NCBI GenBank assembly: GCA_004154925.1
Contig: QJNS01000700.1
Location: 62,001 to 126,000 of the forward strand
Length of the DNA stretch: 64,000 bases
Source of the DNA: Monosporascus cannonballus
Lineage: Eukaryota; Ascomycota; Sordariomycetes; Xylariales
Reading direction: 5' to 3'
Below, in pieces: positions 52,729-63,700 of this stretch (positions are counted from its first letter, which is position 1; every line of letters begins with the position of its first letter). The notes beneath the pieces were generated by a model, which searched no databases, was not told the origin of the DNA, and was given only the letters and a program-made list of their open reading frames with translations. Both the position numbers and the translations under genes were made by a program.

Positions 52729-52740
52729 AAAAGGGGAAAA
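52729..52740 (+). other. Polypurine tract of element B
   Basis: AAAAGGGGAAAA lies three bases (TCG) before the 3' LTR. Element A has AAAAAGGAAA and the same TCG at 55851-55863. This is the expected plus-strand primer site. Confidence 0.8.
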
Positions 52741-52743
52741 TCG

Positions 52744-53164
52744 TATAATGGCCTAACGAGCCACGGTTTTTAAAAACGGTTTGCCATGATCTAATTACGA
52801 GCGCGCGATTAGGCGAGTTACGTAATAGATTATTAACTTCCTGGTAGTAAGCCAGTAAGCCGGATTACTAATTTATTAATAATAAGCCAGTAAGCCGGAT
52901 TACTAATTTATTAATAATAAGCCAGTAAGCCGGATTACCAACTTATAGGTATTAATCCAGCAAATAAAAATAAGATATATACGTTTATTATTTTATAATT
53001 TAGATAACTTCAACTTGCAAAATGATATCGTTACCTAAGGTACCCTTGATATTACGAGACGTAATACGTTACTGTACTTATTGCTCAGATTCCCACGATA
53101 CTCCTGCTAACATAAACCCGTCGAATTAAGATTTAATAGTTGGTTAAACCACATAGCCGTCATA
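52744..53164 (+). repeat. 3' LTR of element B (421 bp)
   Basis: From TATAATGGCCTAACGAG to ...AGCCGTCATA. It is 35 bp longer than the 5' LTR, exactly one unit of the tandem array at 52848-52952. It is more heavily RIPped than the 5' LTR. Confidence 0.93.
52848..52952. repeat. Three tandem 35-bp units in the B 3' LTR
   Basis: Units 52848-52882, 52883-52917 and 52918-52952 start TAAGCCAGTAAGCCGG and continue ATTACTAATTTATT. The first two are identical. The 5' LTR has one unit fewer. Located in U3, upstream of the promoter core. Confidence 0.93.
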
Positions 53165-54934
53165 AGAAAATTTATTCGAAATTTTAGCAAAATAATTATA
53201 CCCTTAACGAATTTTACGAAAAAAAGAATTTAAATAAATACTAAATACGGAAAAAACGTTTTAAGATATTAAAAACTCAATTATTAACGAGCTAATATTA
53301 ATTATATATAATTTAAACTGCCCCGTTAAGATAAAAACTGATATTTCGGATAACGGAATAATTAAGGTAAATTTTATCTTATTATATTTTTTTTATATAA
53401 ATTAAAAGAAACCGAATTTAATTCCGGCATTTTAAATAAAAAGTTTGTCGATATTATTATGGCATTTCGAAGATTTAGGCATTTCTTAAATGAAATCTTA
53501 TATTAGGTTAAAATTTATACGGATTATCAAAATCTTACCCGATTTATTACGACCAGGGAACTTATAAAACGATAATTTCATTACGCGAAAAATTGGCGAA
53601 CTTTAACTTCGTTATTATTTATAAAAAAGTTTTAAAAAATAACAAAGCAAATATCTTAAGCAAACGACTAAATTTTAAAAAAACATTAATTAAAATTAGT
53701 TACATAACTTTCGATATTATTAGCAAAGAATATTTACGCTTATGACAAATTGCGATAATTCGGATAATACTTTTTGATATATATCAAAAACTCTAACAGT
53801 ATAACGATTATTTCCTAAAAAACTAAAAAACAAACAAAATATATGTTCTAGAAAAATACTAAAAGAATCTAGCACGAAATATATACGAACATTAACTATA
53901 CGGATATTCAGGGATCCATAAAACTCTAAAACGGCTTTAACGCATATACTTTTTTCGTAGAATAAAATTAGTAATATAAAAAGTCATACAATAATACGAT
54001 ATTTGCATTAAAACGAAAATATAACGATATAAGCTATATAGAAAATTATAATTATTATTAATCGTAAAACGATTATAATACTTAATTACATTCGATTTTA
54101 ATACCAAACTTTCTATATAAAAAGATTTAATTACAAAAATATATTACGATAAAACTTTGATAATCGTCGACCAATGTACGAAATTCCTTGGTTTTTTATA
54201 ATATTACAAAAATATATATTTATGATATACGGATTACTAATGGAAATTATTTTAAACAAACAATTAATATTTGTATCTAGATTTTGGCAAAGCTTAATAA
54301 TATAAATCGGCCTAAATTACAAATTATTTAACGTATTTAAACTGTAAATAAATAAATAAACGAAACGAACGAACTAAATTTTAAAAACCTATTTACGATA
54401 TTATACTAATTACGAATAAAATAACTAGGTTGAAAAATTACAAATTGTATAATTACCTTATAATACTAATTATTACGAAAATATTAAAATAATATTAGCA
54501 AACGTAAATTTTAGTTTTATTACAAAAGTTTATAAAGAATGTGTAACAATAAACCAATGAACGTAAAAATGATTTTTATATCAGAATAATTACGATAACT
54601 ATATTAGGAAATAAAAATAAAACTGGAATTCATACGGAATGAAATAAATAAGTATTATAATTAAAAAAAAGTTAAAGGAGTTAATTTTCAAAAAAGGAAA
54701 ATGGTTTTTTTTGCTACAAAAAACATTTAAATAAAATGACCCAATAAACAATTCGATTTTAAATACATCGGTCTATATAAGATTACTAAGAAAGTCTTAG
54801 AAAATAATTATTAATTAAAACCTTTATCCAAAGTTAAATTCTATTTAATTTTTTATATTTTTTAATTCGAATTAATAACGGATATAATCAAAATGCATAC
54901 GGCATAAAATAAGGTAAAGGTAAAAGACAAATAA

Positions 54935-55045
54935 GCATACGAAGTGGAGAAAATCTTCGATATACGAAAACAAAATGGACTTACACAGTACCTGATTAAG
55001 TGGAAAAGCCACTCGAATTTTAAAAATACCTAGGAACCTGCCAAA
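54935..55045 (+). pseudogene. Chromodomain remnant of element A integrase
   Basis: AYEVEKIFDIRKQNG then QYLIKWKSHS and a mutated NTWEP motif are the hallmarks of a chromodomain. In chromovirus retrotransposons it lies at the integrase C-terminus and directs integration to methylated-histone chromatin. One RIP stop interrupts it. It supports placing A, B, C and relatives among chromoviruses. Confidence 0.85.
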
Positions 55046-55512
55046 AACCTTATTGGCGCCTAGCGCCTGTTAAAAAAATTTTACTAGCAGTAACGGAGTT
55101 ACTAAGAAAAGTTCCCTAATTAAGATCTTTCGAAATAAATTAGTTAAAGGTATTAATAAGCGGAATAAAAAGAGGAGCTTCGGTTTCCGCGCGCTTTTAT
55201 TTATCCAGCTTATTTATCGATTAAAGTCCGCGATTAATAATTTTAATTCCCTTAACGTGAAGAAATTTCTTTAAACGATGAAAACAAAAAAAGCGGTTAA
55301 TGGTCTTATTAATATTACGTTATTTACGTGTTGAATTTTCTTTTATTTCTTGGTAAAGACGCAGGAACGTCTTTTAAATAACGGCCTTTTTGCAATTTAA
55401 ACGATTTTTTTCTTTCTTAATACGGCATAAAAAAGGAATTGGAACGCCGGAACCATTATAACGGCGACGGTTTTTTAATATATTCGTTATAACGATAAAT
55501 TTCTTTAATTAT

Positions 55513-55806
55513 TTGATATTTGGTATTATTTTCGAAACAAGTTACATACGGCATAACTTCAATGTTACGGCTGCACCATACCGTTACACCACCGGGGCTC
55601 AAAAGATTGGTGGAATGATCGCAATTGTGGCAATCATCCTGGTGCTTACAGCTATATATATACTGGAGCTTGTACGGTACCCCCAAACCGTAACATTCAA
55701 AACCAAATTTGATAATATAAACAGCCAGAAAATCCAGGCTTTCTCTTTAATTCGAACGACTGCGAAGTTTGCAGTTAACGATACGACCTGTCATGATAAA
55801 AAATAA
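55513..55806 (+). CDS. Short frame with a transmembrane-type segment near the 3' end of A
   Basis: A 97-codon open frame between the chromodomain and the polypurine tract of A. It reads NFNVTAAPYRYTTGAQ, then a hydrophobic helix GGMIAIVAIILVLTAIYIL, then a polar tail ending in DTTCHDKK. The DNA from about 55540 to 55740 keeps normal CpA and TpG, unlike the rest of A. A homologue with the same helix lies in opposite orientation at 5.6 kb with a one-base indel. The position is that of an envelope-like gene, but the start codon lies in RIPped DNA and no family is recognised. It may be a captured host fragment or a small insertion. The antisense frame (SCKHQDDCHNCDHST) is a less likely alternative. 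Confidence 0.3.
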   Translation: MIFGIIFETSYIRHNFNVTAAPYRYTTGAQKIGGMIAIVAIILVLTAIYILELVRYPQTVTFKTKFDNINSQKIQAFSLIRTTAKFAVNDTTCHDKK

Positions 55807-55863
55807 TGATTTACCGAAGAAAAAAAATCTTTAAAGGCAAAGGTCCTAAGAAAAAGGAAATCG

Positions 55864-56248
55864 TATTACGATTCAATCCAAGATCGGTCTCGAAAACGGT
55901 CGGACTCATATAGGAGGGTTACGTAATTTGGATCTCTTTTAGCAACAAGATCCAAATAAATCTATACAGAACCAACTGAACCTAATAGCATTAGATTTAT
56001 GGCAATGTTAAAATTTAATGGAGATTTAATTAATCCAGCAGGGATATATACGTTCGTTATTTCCATAGTTTAATTAGCACCAGTTTGCAACATTTATTAA
56101 TACCAATTGTTTGCAATACGTTTTTGCGCCCTTAATATTAAAAAACGTAACTAAGTTATCTTATTGCTACAGAGTCCCACGATACTCCTGCCAACATAAA
56201 CCCGTACGACTAAGGTTTAATAGTTGGTTAAACCCCTTAGCCGTTATA
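55864..56248 (+). repeat. 3' LTR of element A (385 bp)
   Basis: From TATTACGATTCAATCC to ...CTTAGCCGTTATA, followed by ACGAA (56249-56253), the right duplication; the left copy is ACCAA with one transversion. The open frame at 56111-56365 crosses the LTR edge and is accidental. Confidence 0.92.
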
Positions 56249-59200
56249 ACGAATTCCAGTTTTGTTTTTATTTTTTGGTATAACTGTCGTAGATATTTTG
56301 ACGTAAGGATTGTTTTGATATTGATTGGACCGTTATTACGTATTTTTTATAAACTTTTAAAGTAAAATTAAAATTTGCGTTTGCAGATATTATTTTGATA
56401 TATTTATAGTAACTGGAATTATAAATTAATTATACGATCGGTAATTTTTTAACCTAGTTATTTTGTTCGTAATTAACAAAATATTATAAGTAAGGTTTTA
56501 AGGTTTAGTTTATTCGTTCCATTTATTTATTTGTTTAAGGTTTAAATACGTTAGATAATTTATAATTTAGGTTAATTTATGCTATAAGGCCTTATTAAAA
56601 CTTAGATACAAATCTTAATTTTTTATCTGAAACAATTTTTATTAGTAATCCGTGTATGTTAAAAAGATGTTTAAAGAAAATGTATATTATTTGTTCGGCG
56701 TTTGTATTTTTTTGATATGGTAAGAAATAGAAAAATTTCGTAAATCGATCGACGATTATATAAATACTGTCGTAATATATTTTTGTAACTCGATCTTTTG
56801 ATATAAAAAGTTTAGTTATAAAATTAAATATAATTAAATATTTTGGTTGTTTTATAATTAGTAATTGTTTTAATTTTCCGTATAGCTCATGTCGTCGAAC
56901 TTTTATTCTAGCGTAAATATCGTATTGCCGTATGATTTTCTGTACCGTAAATTTTATGTTAGGAAAAGAATATATGCGTTAAAGCCGTTTTAGTGTTTTG
57001 TAAATCCCTGGATATCCGTATAATTAATATTCGTATATTTTTCGTATTAGACTTTTCTAGTATTTTTCTGATATTTATATCTTATTTGTTTTTTAGTTTT
57101 ATAGGAAGTTATTATTGTATTATGGGATTTTTTGATACATATTAAAAGGTATTGCCCGAATTATCGTAATTTATCGCGGGAGTAAATATCTTTTTATAGT
57201 AATATCGAAAATTATATAGCTAATTTTGACCAATTCTCTTTCAAGGTTTAATTGCTTATTTAAGATATTTGCTTTGCCGTTTTTTGATTTTTTTCTGTAA
57301 ATAATAACGAAATCGAAATTCGCCAATTTTTCCGCGTAAATAGATTATCTTTTTGTAAGTTCTCTGGTCGTAATAAATCGAATGAAATTTTAATAATCCG
57401 TATAAACCTTAATCTGATATAAATTTTCTTTTAGAAAGTGCTTAAACTTTCGAAATGCTATAATAATAACCATAAACGTTTTGTTTAAAATATCGTAATT
57501 AAGCTTGGCTTTTTTTAATTTATACGAAAAAAATATAATGTGTAATTTGTCTTAATTATTTCGTTGTCCGATTATTATGCTTAATACATAATTCAAAATA
57601 TCGGTTTTTAATTTAATAGGGCCGTTTGGATGATATATAATTAATATTAGTTCGTTAATAATCGTATTCTTAATATCCTGAAATGCTTTTTCTATATTTA
57701 ATATTTATTTAAATTTCTTTTTTTTTCGTAAGATTTGTTAGAGATATAGTTATTTTGTTAAAGTTTTAAATAAACTTTCTATAATAATTAATAAATTTAA
57801 AAAATACTTATATATTTTAACTGCAATTAATGTTAGTTATTTTGTAATTATAACGACTTTTTTAAAGTTTATCTTAATATATCCTAGGGTAATAAAATAT
57901 TCCAAATATTCCATTTTCTGTTTATGAAATTAATTCTTTTTTGTATTAATTAGTAATTTTGCGTTCTGTAAAACTTGAAAAACTTTATGAACGTATTTTG
58001 CGTATACTTTTTCCGTTTCTGAGAAAATAAGAATATCGTCGAAATAGCATACGATAAAAATATCGAGGTATTTCCGTAGTACGTAATTTATTATCAGTTA
58101 AAAAATTATTAATACGTTCGTAAATCATATTTACGTAACTAAATATTTAAATAATTTATATTTCGTTTTAAAAATTATTTTTTATTCGTATTTTCTTTCA
58201 ATTTTAATAAGGTTATATTTATTTTTAAAATCGAATATTATAAACTATTTAATTTCGCAATAACGGTTTTTTATTTTTGCAACTAAGGGTAATAATATTC
58301 GACTTTTACTTGTAATATCGTTAAACTATTAATAATTAATCATAAGTTGTAACTTTTTATTTTTTTTGATACGAAAAATATAAGATATTCTGCTGGTAAT
58401 TTCGAAAGTCGAACCTAGTTTTTCTATAACCGATTTTCCAAGTATTGTTTGAAAGTACGTAATTCATTTCCGTTAAAATTATAAATAAGGTAAAATTTTG
58501 TCGAAAATCCTTTTTTAAAATTTATTTTATAATTTTATTCGTTATATTTTCGTAATCTCATATTAAGCGCCTTTTTAAAAAGCTATTTATATTTATAATA
58601 TTGTATTAATATACTAATTAAATCTTTTAATTTTTACGGCTATTATTTTTGTTATTCTAAATTGTTGTTTAATTGCGTTAAATTTGTTTTAATCATAATA
58701 ACGATATATCGTATTTCTCTTTAATATCCGTTTTTCTTCTTATATTTTATCCTTATAGATAATAAGGTTTTTATCGTATCCTTATATTTACATTTGTCGC
58801 CATTATCGATCGAATTTTAAAATCTTAATTTTTTTCGTTTATTAATAAGAAATAAAATAAATTTTATCTGGCCATTTTTTTCGTTAATTAAAATTCTGTA
58901 TTGACGTATCCATAATAATCCTAAAATCATATCGTATTTCCCGAATAAAACGATATCGAAATTAACTATTTAGTACTATCCTTAAACAAAAATCTCGAAA
59001 TAATTAATTTCGCGTATAACTTTTCCATTATCGTAAACAAATTCTTAACTTTCGGCATTTATTGCTATAGAAAGTTCTAATTTATATCTTTATGTTAATT
59101 TAAGTTTATTAATTATATTTGGTATAATATAATTCCCGCTTAAAGCTTCGTAATTTATTATTGCGATATATTAATATGTTCCGATTCGTATTTTTAAAGT

Positions 59201-60480
59201 AATAAAGTTATTATCGGCTTTTATCGTTACGTTTAAAGCTTTTTTTAAAAGTTTCTTTTAATTTTTCTGTGTTTCGTTATCTTGCGGCTTTTTTATAGGG
59301 AACCTTTTTCTTTTAACGTTTTTTCGAATTTGTTAAATTTTGCTTATATTTTTTCGTTTAATGTGTTTAGTTATTATATTTATCGTTATTATCGGCGTGT
59401 TTTTCCTTCGAATCGTATTAATTGCTTTTAATTTTGTTACAATTCCTTTTTTTATCGAATAAAATATTTTTTATATTTGCGATTATATTTTAATATACGT
59501 TATTTTGATCAAAGTTTTAAAGATCTTTTATAAATTAATATATTTTTTCCTTAAACCTCTTTTTTTCCTAAAGATCTGTAATAAATATTAATTAAAAATA
59601 AAAATCCGTAATAATTTTCAGGCAGTATTGTTTTACTATATATTAAATTAATTCTTTTTCCGTTTAATTATTATATTACTGATAATAACAAAAAGGGTTT
59701 TTCTGCGAGCATTATTTTTTTTCGGGCCAGCTTTTTATTTCGGCCGGCTATTAAATATCTCCTAGGGCTATAGTTCGAAAATGTCGATATTATTATTTAT
59801 TGTCCTTATTATTTCCAGTACGATTTGGAAAATCGAACTCTTTATAATATATACGGGTAATCCGTTTATAAACATATTACTTTTATTATTCGTAATCCAG
59901 ATATTCTCGTCGTCGATAATATATAGGATATATTTTGCCGTATCGATCAGGAATTCCGGGATAAACTTTTTTTATTTAATTTGGGTATTTGCGTAATTAT
60001 CTTTATAATATTTCTTATTATATTTGCGATACCTATTAAATTATCTTTCTAGTGTTTCGTATTTTTTGTCGAATTTTCTGTCGTAATAGCCCTTATTATA
60101 TTTTTCGGCATAAGGAACTTGGTATATATTTAGGCTGGATTATGTTAATAGATTTGTCTTTGTTTTTCTGATTTTTTTGGGATTATTTCTTAAGTACTGG
60201 TTTCTAATTGTTTTGACGGGATTTCTTAGATACCTTATACCATGCTGCTTTATGCCCTATTTTGTTACAATTGTAATATTTAATTTAGCTCCAGTTTTAC
60301 TTGTAAGTAATCTTTAGTTCTATAAATCTTGGTTCTGTACCGTAAAAAGTGTTATTACGTTGCAAAACGCTGGTATTAGTTATATATCGGGGTTTACAAT
60401 TATTTTTCCTTTAGTATTTTTAATACGTTATACGTATTGTCAATTATTAATTTTAATTACTATAACGATATAATCCGGTA
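56249..60480 (-). mobile_element. Element C, 5' part (integrase to gag)
   Basis: It continues C across the insertion of A. The minus-strand integrase core at 56710-56772 reads DSIYIIVDRFTKFF and FLPY. RT at about 58022-58072 reads YLDIFIVCYFDDILIFS, an intact active-site region. The protease at 59110-59166 reads INYEALSGNYI. A zinc-knuckle region near 60230-60310 and part of gag follow. Similarity to D fades after about 60480, and the expected leader and matching 5' LTR are missing. The open frame at 59781-59996 is antisense to the protease-gag region. Confidence 0.82.
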
Positions 60481-60654
60481 ATTAATTAGGCCGATTAAAT
60501 TTAAAAAAAATTTAAGCTATCGAAAAAAATGGTTATTAATACCTTTTATTCTTAATTTAATTTAACGGCTATTTAAAATACTGTACTATCGTAATTAGAT
60601 ATTAAATTTTTTATCATAATTATGAAATTTGCATTTGGGCTTTTGTTTTTTCGT
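60481..60654. other. Rearranged junction between C and LTR K
   Basis: AT-rich DNA without clear similarity to gag or leader of the related elements. It marks a deletion or recombination that removed the 5' end of C. Confidence 0.4.
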
Positions 60655-60886
60655 TTATTAATTGCAAACTAAAGCTATTTAAATTATGGAAATAATAAAC
60701 GTATATATTTTTTGGCTTAATTATTTATAATTACGCAGCTGGTAGTAATTATAATTATTTGGGATTACCTTTAATTATTGATAATTACCGGCTTGGTAAT
60801 GATTACCATTACGTAACTCCGGGAGTGGCCCGGATGATCCTTGTCTGACCGTTTCTCGAGGCCGAAGCTTGTTGGGTCGTAGCACA
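60655..60886 (-). repeat. Truncated LTR K
   Basis: In minus orientation it starts TGTGCTACGACCCAAC at 60886 and includes the shared promoter core (near 60680-60710) and the AGTTTGCAA block, but stops at about 60655, so the R/U5 end is lost. Its U3 start resembles LTR D (AGCTTCGGCCTCGAGAAACGG) and differs from the 3' LTR of C. It therefore cannot be the original 5' LTR of C unless the two recombined. The U3 half is little RIPped. Confidence 0.75.
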
Positions 60887-63700
60887 ATGCCGTTAATAAT
60901 ATACTAAGTTTATCTGGAATATTTCCTTATTCTTTAATCGTTTACAAAACTTTTTCGAATTCTTTAATTTTTTATTTTAGTTCTTTAAATAATATCGATC
61001 CATCGGGTAACACATTATCGGTATGAACCACTTTCTTTAATTGGGCTTATATATGGTATTAATTTACACCGTTTTTTTCTCTTTTTGTCCCTAATATTAT
61101 CGTACATCTTTTTTCATAGAATTTCGTATAATGTATATATCAACTGTTCCCAAAGTTTAATTTATTTCTTATAACTTTCTAAATCATTTTATAGTTCTAA
61201 TTAAGGGGCCTTTTTCTAATCGAAAACATATAAAGGCCTGTAACGGATTTATTTATTTTTTCGTTATTAAGCCTATTTACGCCAGTAAAACGGCTTATAA
61301 GTTTATCGGCTGCATTTTTTCAAATTAATTATCCGCGTAAATATTACGGCTAATTCGCCCTGTCGATATTAGAGAAATAATAATTTTCGTTAAACCAAAT
61401 TCCAAAATTCTTTTTATCATTTTTATGTCCATATTTAATATTATTTTCGATTTCGCTACAAAATTAAGTCCCTATATTAATAAAGATATAATCCGTTTGT
61501 ATTTTTATTTTAGCATTTAGAATTAAGAGGCCGTCTTATATAAACTTATTATTATCGACCTTACTTTTTTTATACATTCGCCGGTATATTCCTCTTCTTT
61601 ACCAGATCGCTTAATTAACATAATATTGATAAACATAAAACGCTAATTATCTATATCGACTCTTAATACGCAGGTTTTCTTAAAGTGCCGAATACTATTA
61701 TTTTTAATAAGGTCATTCTAAAGCTAATTAATCAAAAGTACTTTGTTATAAAATGGCCTATCGTTCTTTATAACAAAACAAAATATATTAATCTTAATAA
61801 TAGGTTTCTAAATAATGCAGGCTTCGGTCGGTTAAATTTCAGAATTATCGTAAAATAAGATACGTTCGGAGTATTAGGACGGGTAAAATCCTAGTTAACA
61901 TTAAGTCTGGATTTTTCTGGTCCTTTAAAAATTTTTGTTAATAATTATAATATTTCATTTTGTTCTTGAAATAAATAAGAAAATTGGGTAAATTATATAT
62001 CTATTTTAAAATCTTTTTTTAAATAAGAATCTTTTTATCGATCGTCTAATTTTAGAATATTATCGAGAATTATATTATATCTAGATTAAATTAATTAGCT
62101 TTAAACCTAAAGAAAATCGTATATTCGTTATTATTGAGCAGAATTAAACCGATTTTCTTTATATTCGAAAAGAACCTATACGTATATATTACGTATCCTT
62201 ATTTATTGCAAAATTAGTAAGTTTTTGTTCAGAATTACTAAATCGTTTTCCGCAGCCTCGGTAATTACCTCAGTAGGAATTTCGTTTACCATAAAAGTTT
62301 ATTTTGTTAAAATCGTCCGGCTAAAAACTTATTATATTAATTGATAAATCGATATTATTACATTATGCTCAAAGCGGTTTCTGGCCTAAAGATACGTAAT
62401 ATTGCGACAACCAGGCAGCCTTACGATTTTTTTATCTTTTTCTTACAGGCGTTAAAATTTTAAATCTGTCGTGCTTAGATAATATTTAATTCCTGTAAAG
62501 TATTCGTAATTTTCGACACCTAATCACGTTTTGCTAATAAAAAAGACATAGGTCCAGAACTGTTTTATCGAAAAGGTTTAAGGCCTTATTATCGTATCTT
62601 TTTTTTGCTAAAATTAAAACGAACTGCATTTAATGGTTATTTTCGCTTTTTATATCTGATTAATCCAGCCTTATTAAGAGCTTAATTTTTGATTAATGTC
62701 GTTACGATATTATAAGACGTTATATATAAGTCCTTAAACTTTATAAATAAGTTATTTAGAATCTTTTTAAAATAACTGGCTAAAAATCCTTTTAATAAGC
62801 TTTCGGTATATTTATTTTTGTTCGCAATTTTCATTTTAAATTAGCTTTTTTAACAAAATTACAAACCCTAGCAGTATGTTCTAAGCAGTACTTATAAACC
62901 TAATTAGGTATTATACTTTAAGTATATTTTGTTAATAAGTTTAATCGATCTTTAATAATCCGTACCTCTTTTGAGTTTTATAACTTGAAAATTTTTAAAA
63001 TGTTCCTAACCGCCTTATCCCAAATGGCGACATCCTTAAGGATAACTTTAATTCGATTTTTTATAAAAAGGCTATTTATCTAATAAGGCAACTTATTAAT
63101 TATTTCCGCCTTTGTAAACTTATATTTCCGACATAATCTACTAACTTTCTTAAACTAGTCGGTAGCTGTAATACCAGAAAAGCGAACATTTAAGAAAACG
63201 AATATATCTAGCAATACTAGAAAAAAAACAAGCTTATCCATAACATTTACCAGAAATCCGTATCCATATTAATCAAAGGATTCCAAAGGTATAATCTTAA
63301 AAATAAATATTGCAAGCTTAATAAAAGTCTATAAAGAAATCTACATAAGCTAAATCTATCGTCCTTTAAGTATTTTGATAATAATTTCCGATATTTTTTA
63401 TGCCTGTTCTTTAGTTGCTTTTACGGCCGGCTTTAAGGAACTAATGAGATTTCTTAAACGTAGTTCGTCGTCAATTTCGCTTTCGTACTTAAATTCAGAT
63501 AATCGATAGCGATTATTGATATTCGACGTTAAACTATGATCTTTTTAGCTAGCAGGGAATTCCGGAGCGGGTAATAACCCTTGCTATACAGTAATTTTTG
63601 ATAATTTCGACGGCCCTTTAGCAAACCGACTAAATCTTAACAAAATTTATTAATTAGAAAATAATGATTTGAGTTCAATATAATATAATAATTTAAAATT
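60887..63700 (-). pseudogene. Gag-like coding relic S
   Basis: A minus-strand reading frame, less AT-rich than most of the window, broken by RIP-type stops. From right to left it reads KYESEIDDELRLRNLISSL (63440-63500), then FKKVSRLCRKYKFTKAE and NRIKVILKDVAIWDKAVRN (about 62990-63160). Next come YCLEHTARVCNFVKKANL near 62870 and a possible zinc knuckle RHFKKTCVLRVDI near 61660-61700. Near the left end it reads VLPDGSILFKELK and IPDKLSILLTAL (about 60890-61020). The order resembles fungal LTR-element gag. The left end is cut exactly at LTR K. Family assignment is tentative. Confidence 0.4.

Larger units (their letters stand above)
46424..53164 (+). mobile_element. Complete Gypsy element B, nested in A (6.74 kb)
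   Basis: A full-length LTR retrotransposon inserted in the RT/RNase H region of A. LTRs lie at 46424-46809 and 52744-53164, and target-site duplications AGAAA at 46419-46423 and 53165-53169. A purine tract AAAAGGGGAAAA at 52729-52740 precedes the 3' LTR. The target in an uninterrupted copy (B itself, 50150-50162) reads AGGAAATTT, so the duplication is AGGAA with one RIP change in each copy. Order: gag, zinc knuckle, protease, RT, RNase H, integrase, chromodomain. It is dead through RIP stops and a few frameshifts, but the RT site YLDD and the integrase core are readable. Confidence 0.95.
53165..56248 (+). mobile_element. Gypsy element A, right part (RNase H to 3' LTR)
   Basis: It resumes after B with the repeated AGAAA, then TTTATTCGAAATTTTAGCAA, which follows on from the left half. 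RNase H reads IKTDISDNG near 53330-53356. The integrase core reads DKTLIIVDQCTKFLGF at about 54149-54212. The chromodomain at 54935-55045 reads AYEVEKIFDIRKQ, then LTQYLIKWKSH, then a stop where the conserved tryptophan of the NTWEP motif should be (TGG to TAG). Between it and the LTR is an un-RIPped segment with a hydrophobic frame (55513-55806), then a purine tract. Element length without B is about 6.9 kb. Confidence 0.88.

Noticed and set aside
41120..60891. C and K as one intact element with paired LTRs
   Set aside because: The two LTRs have different U3 sequences and lengths, and the flanking pentamers TGTAT and ATGCC do not match.
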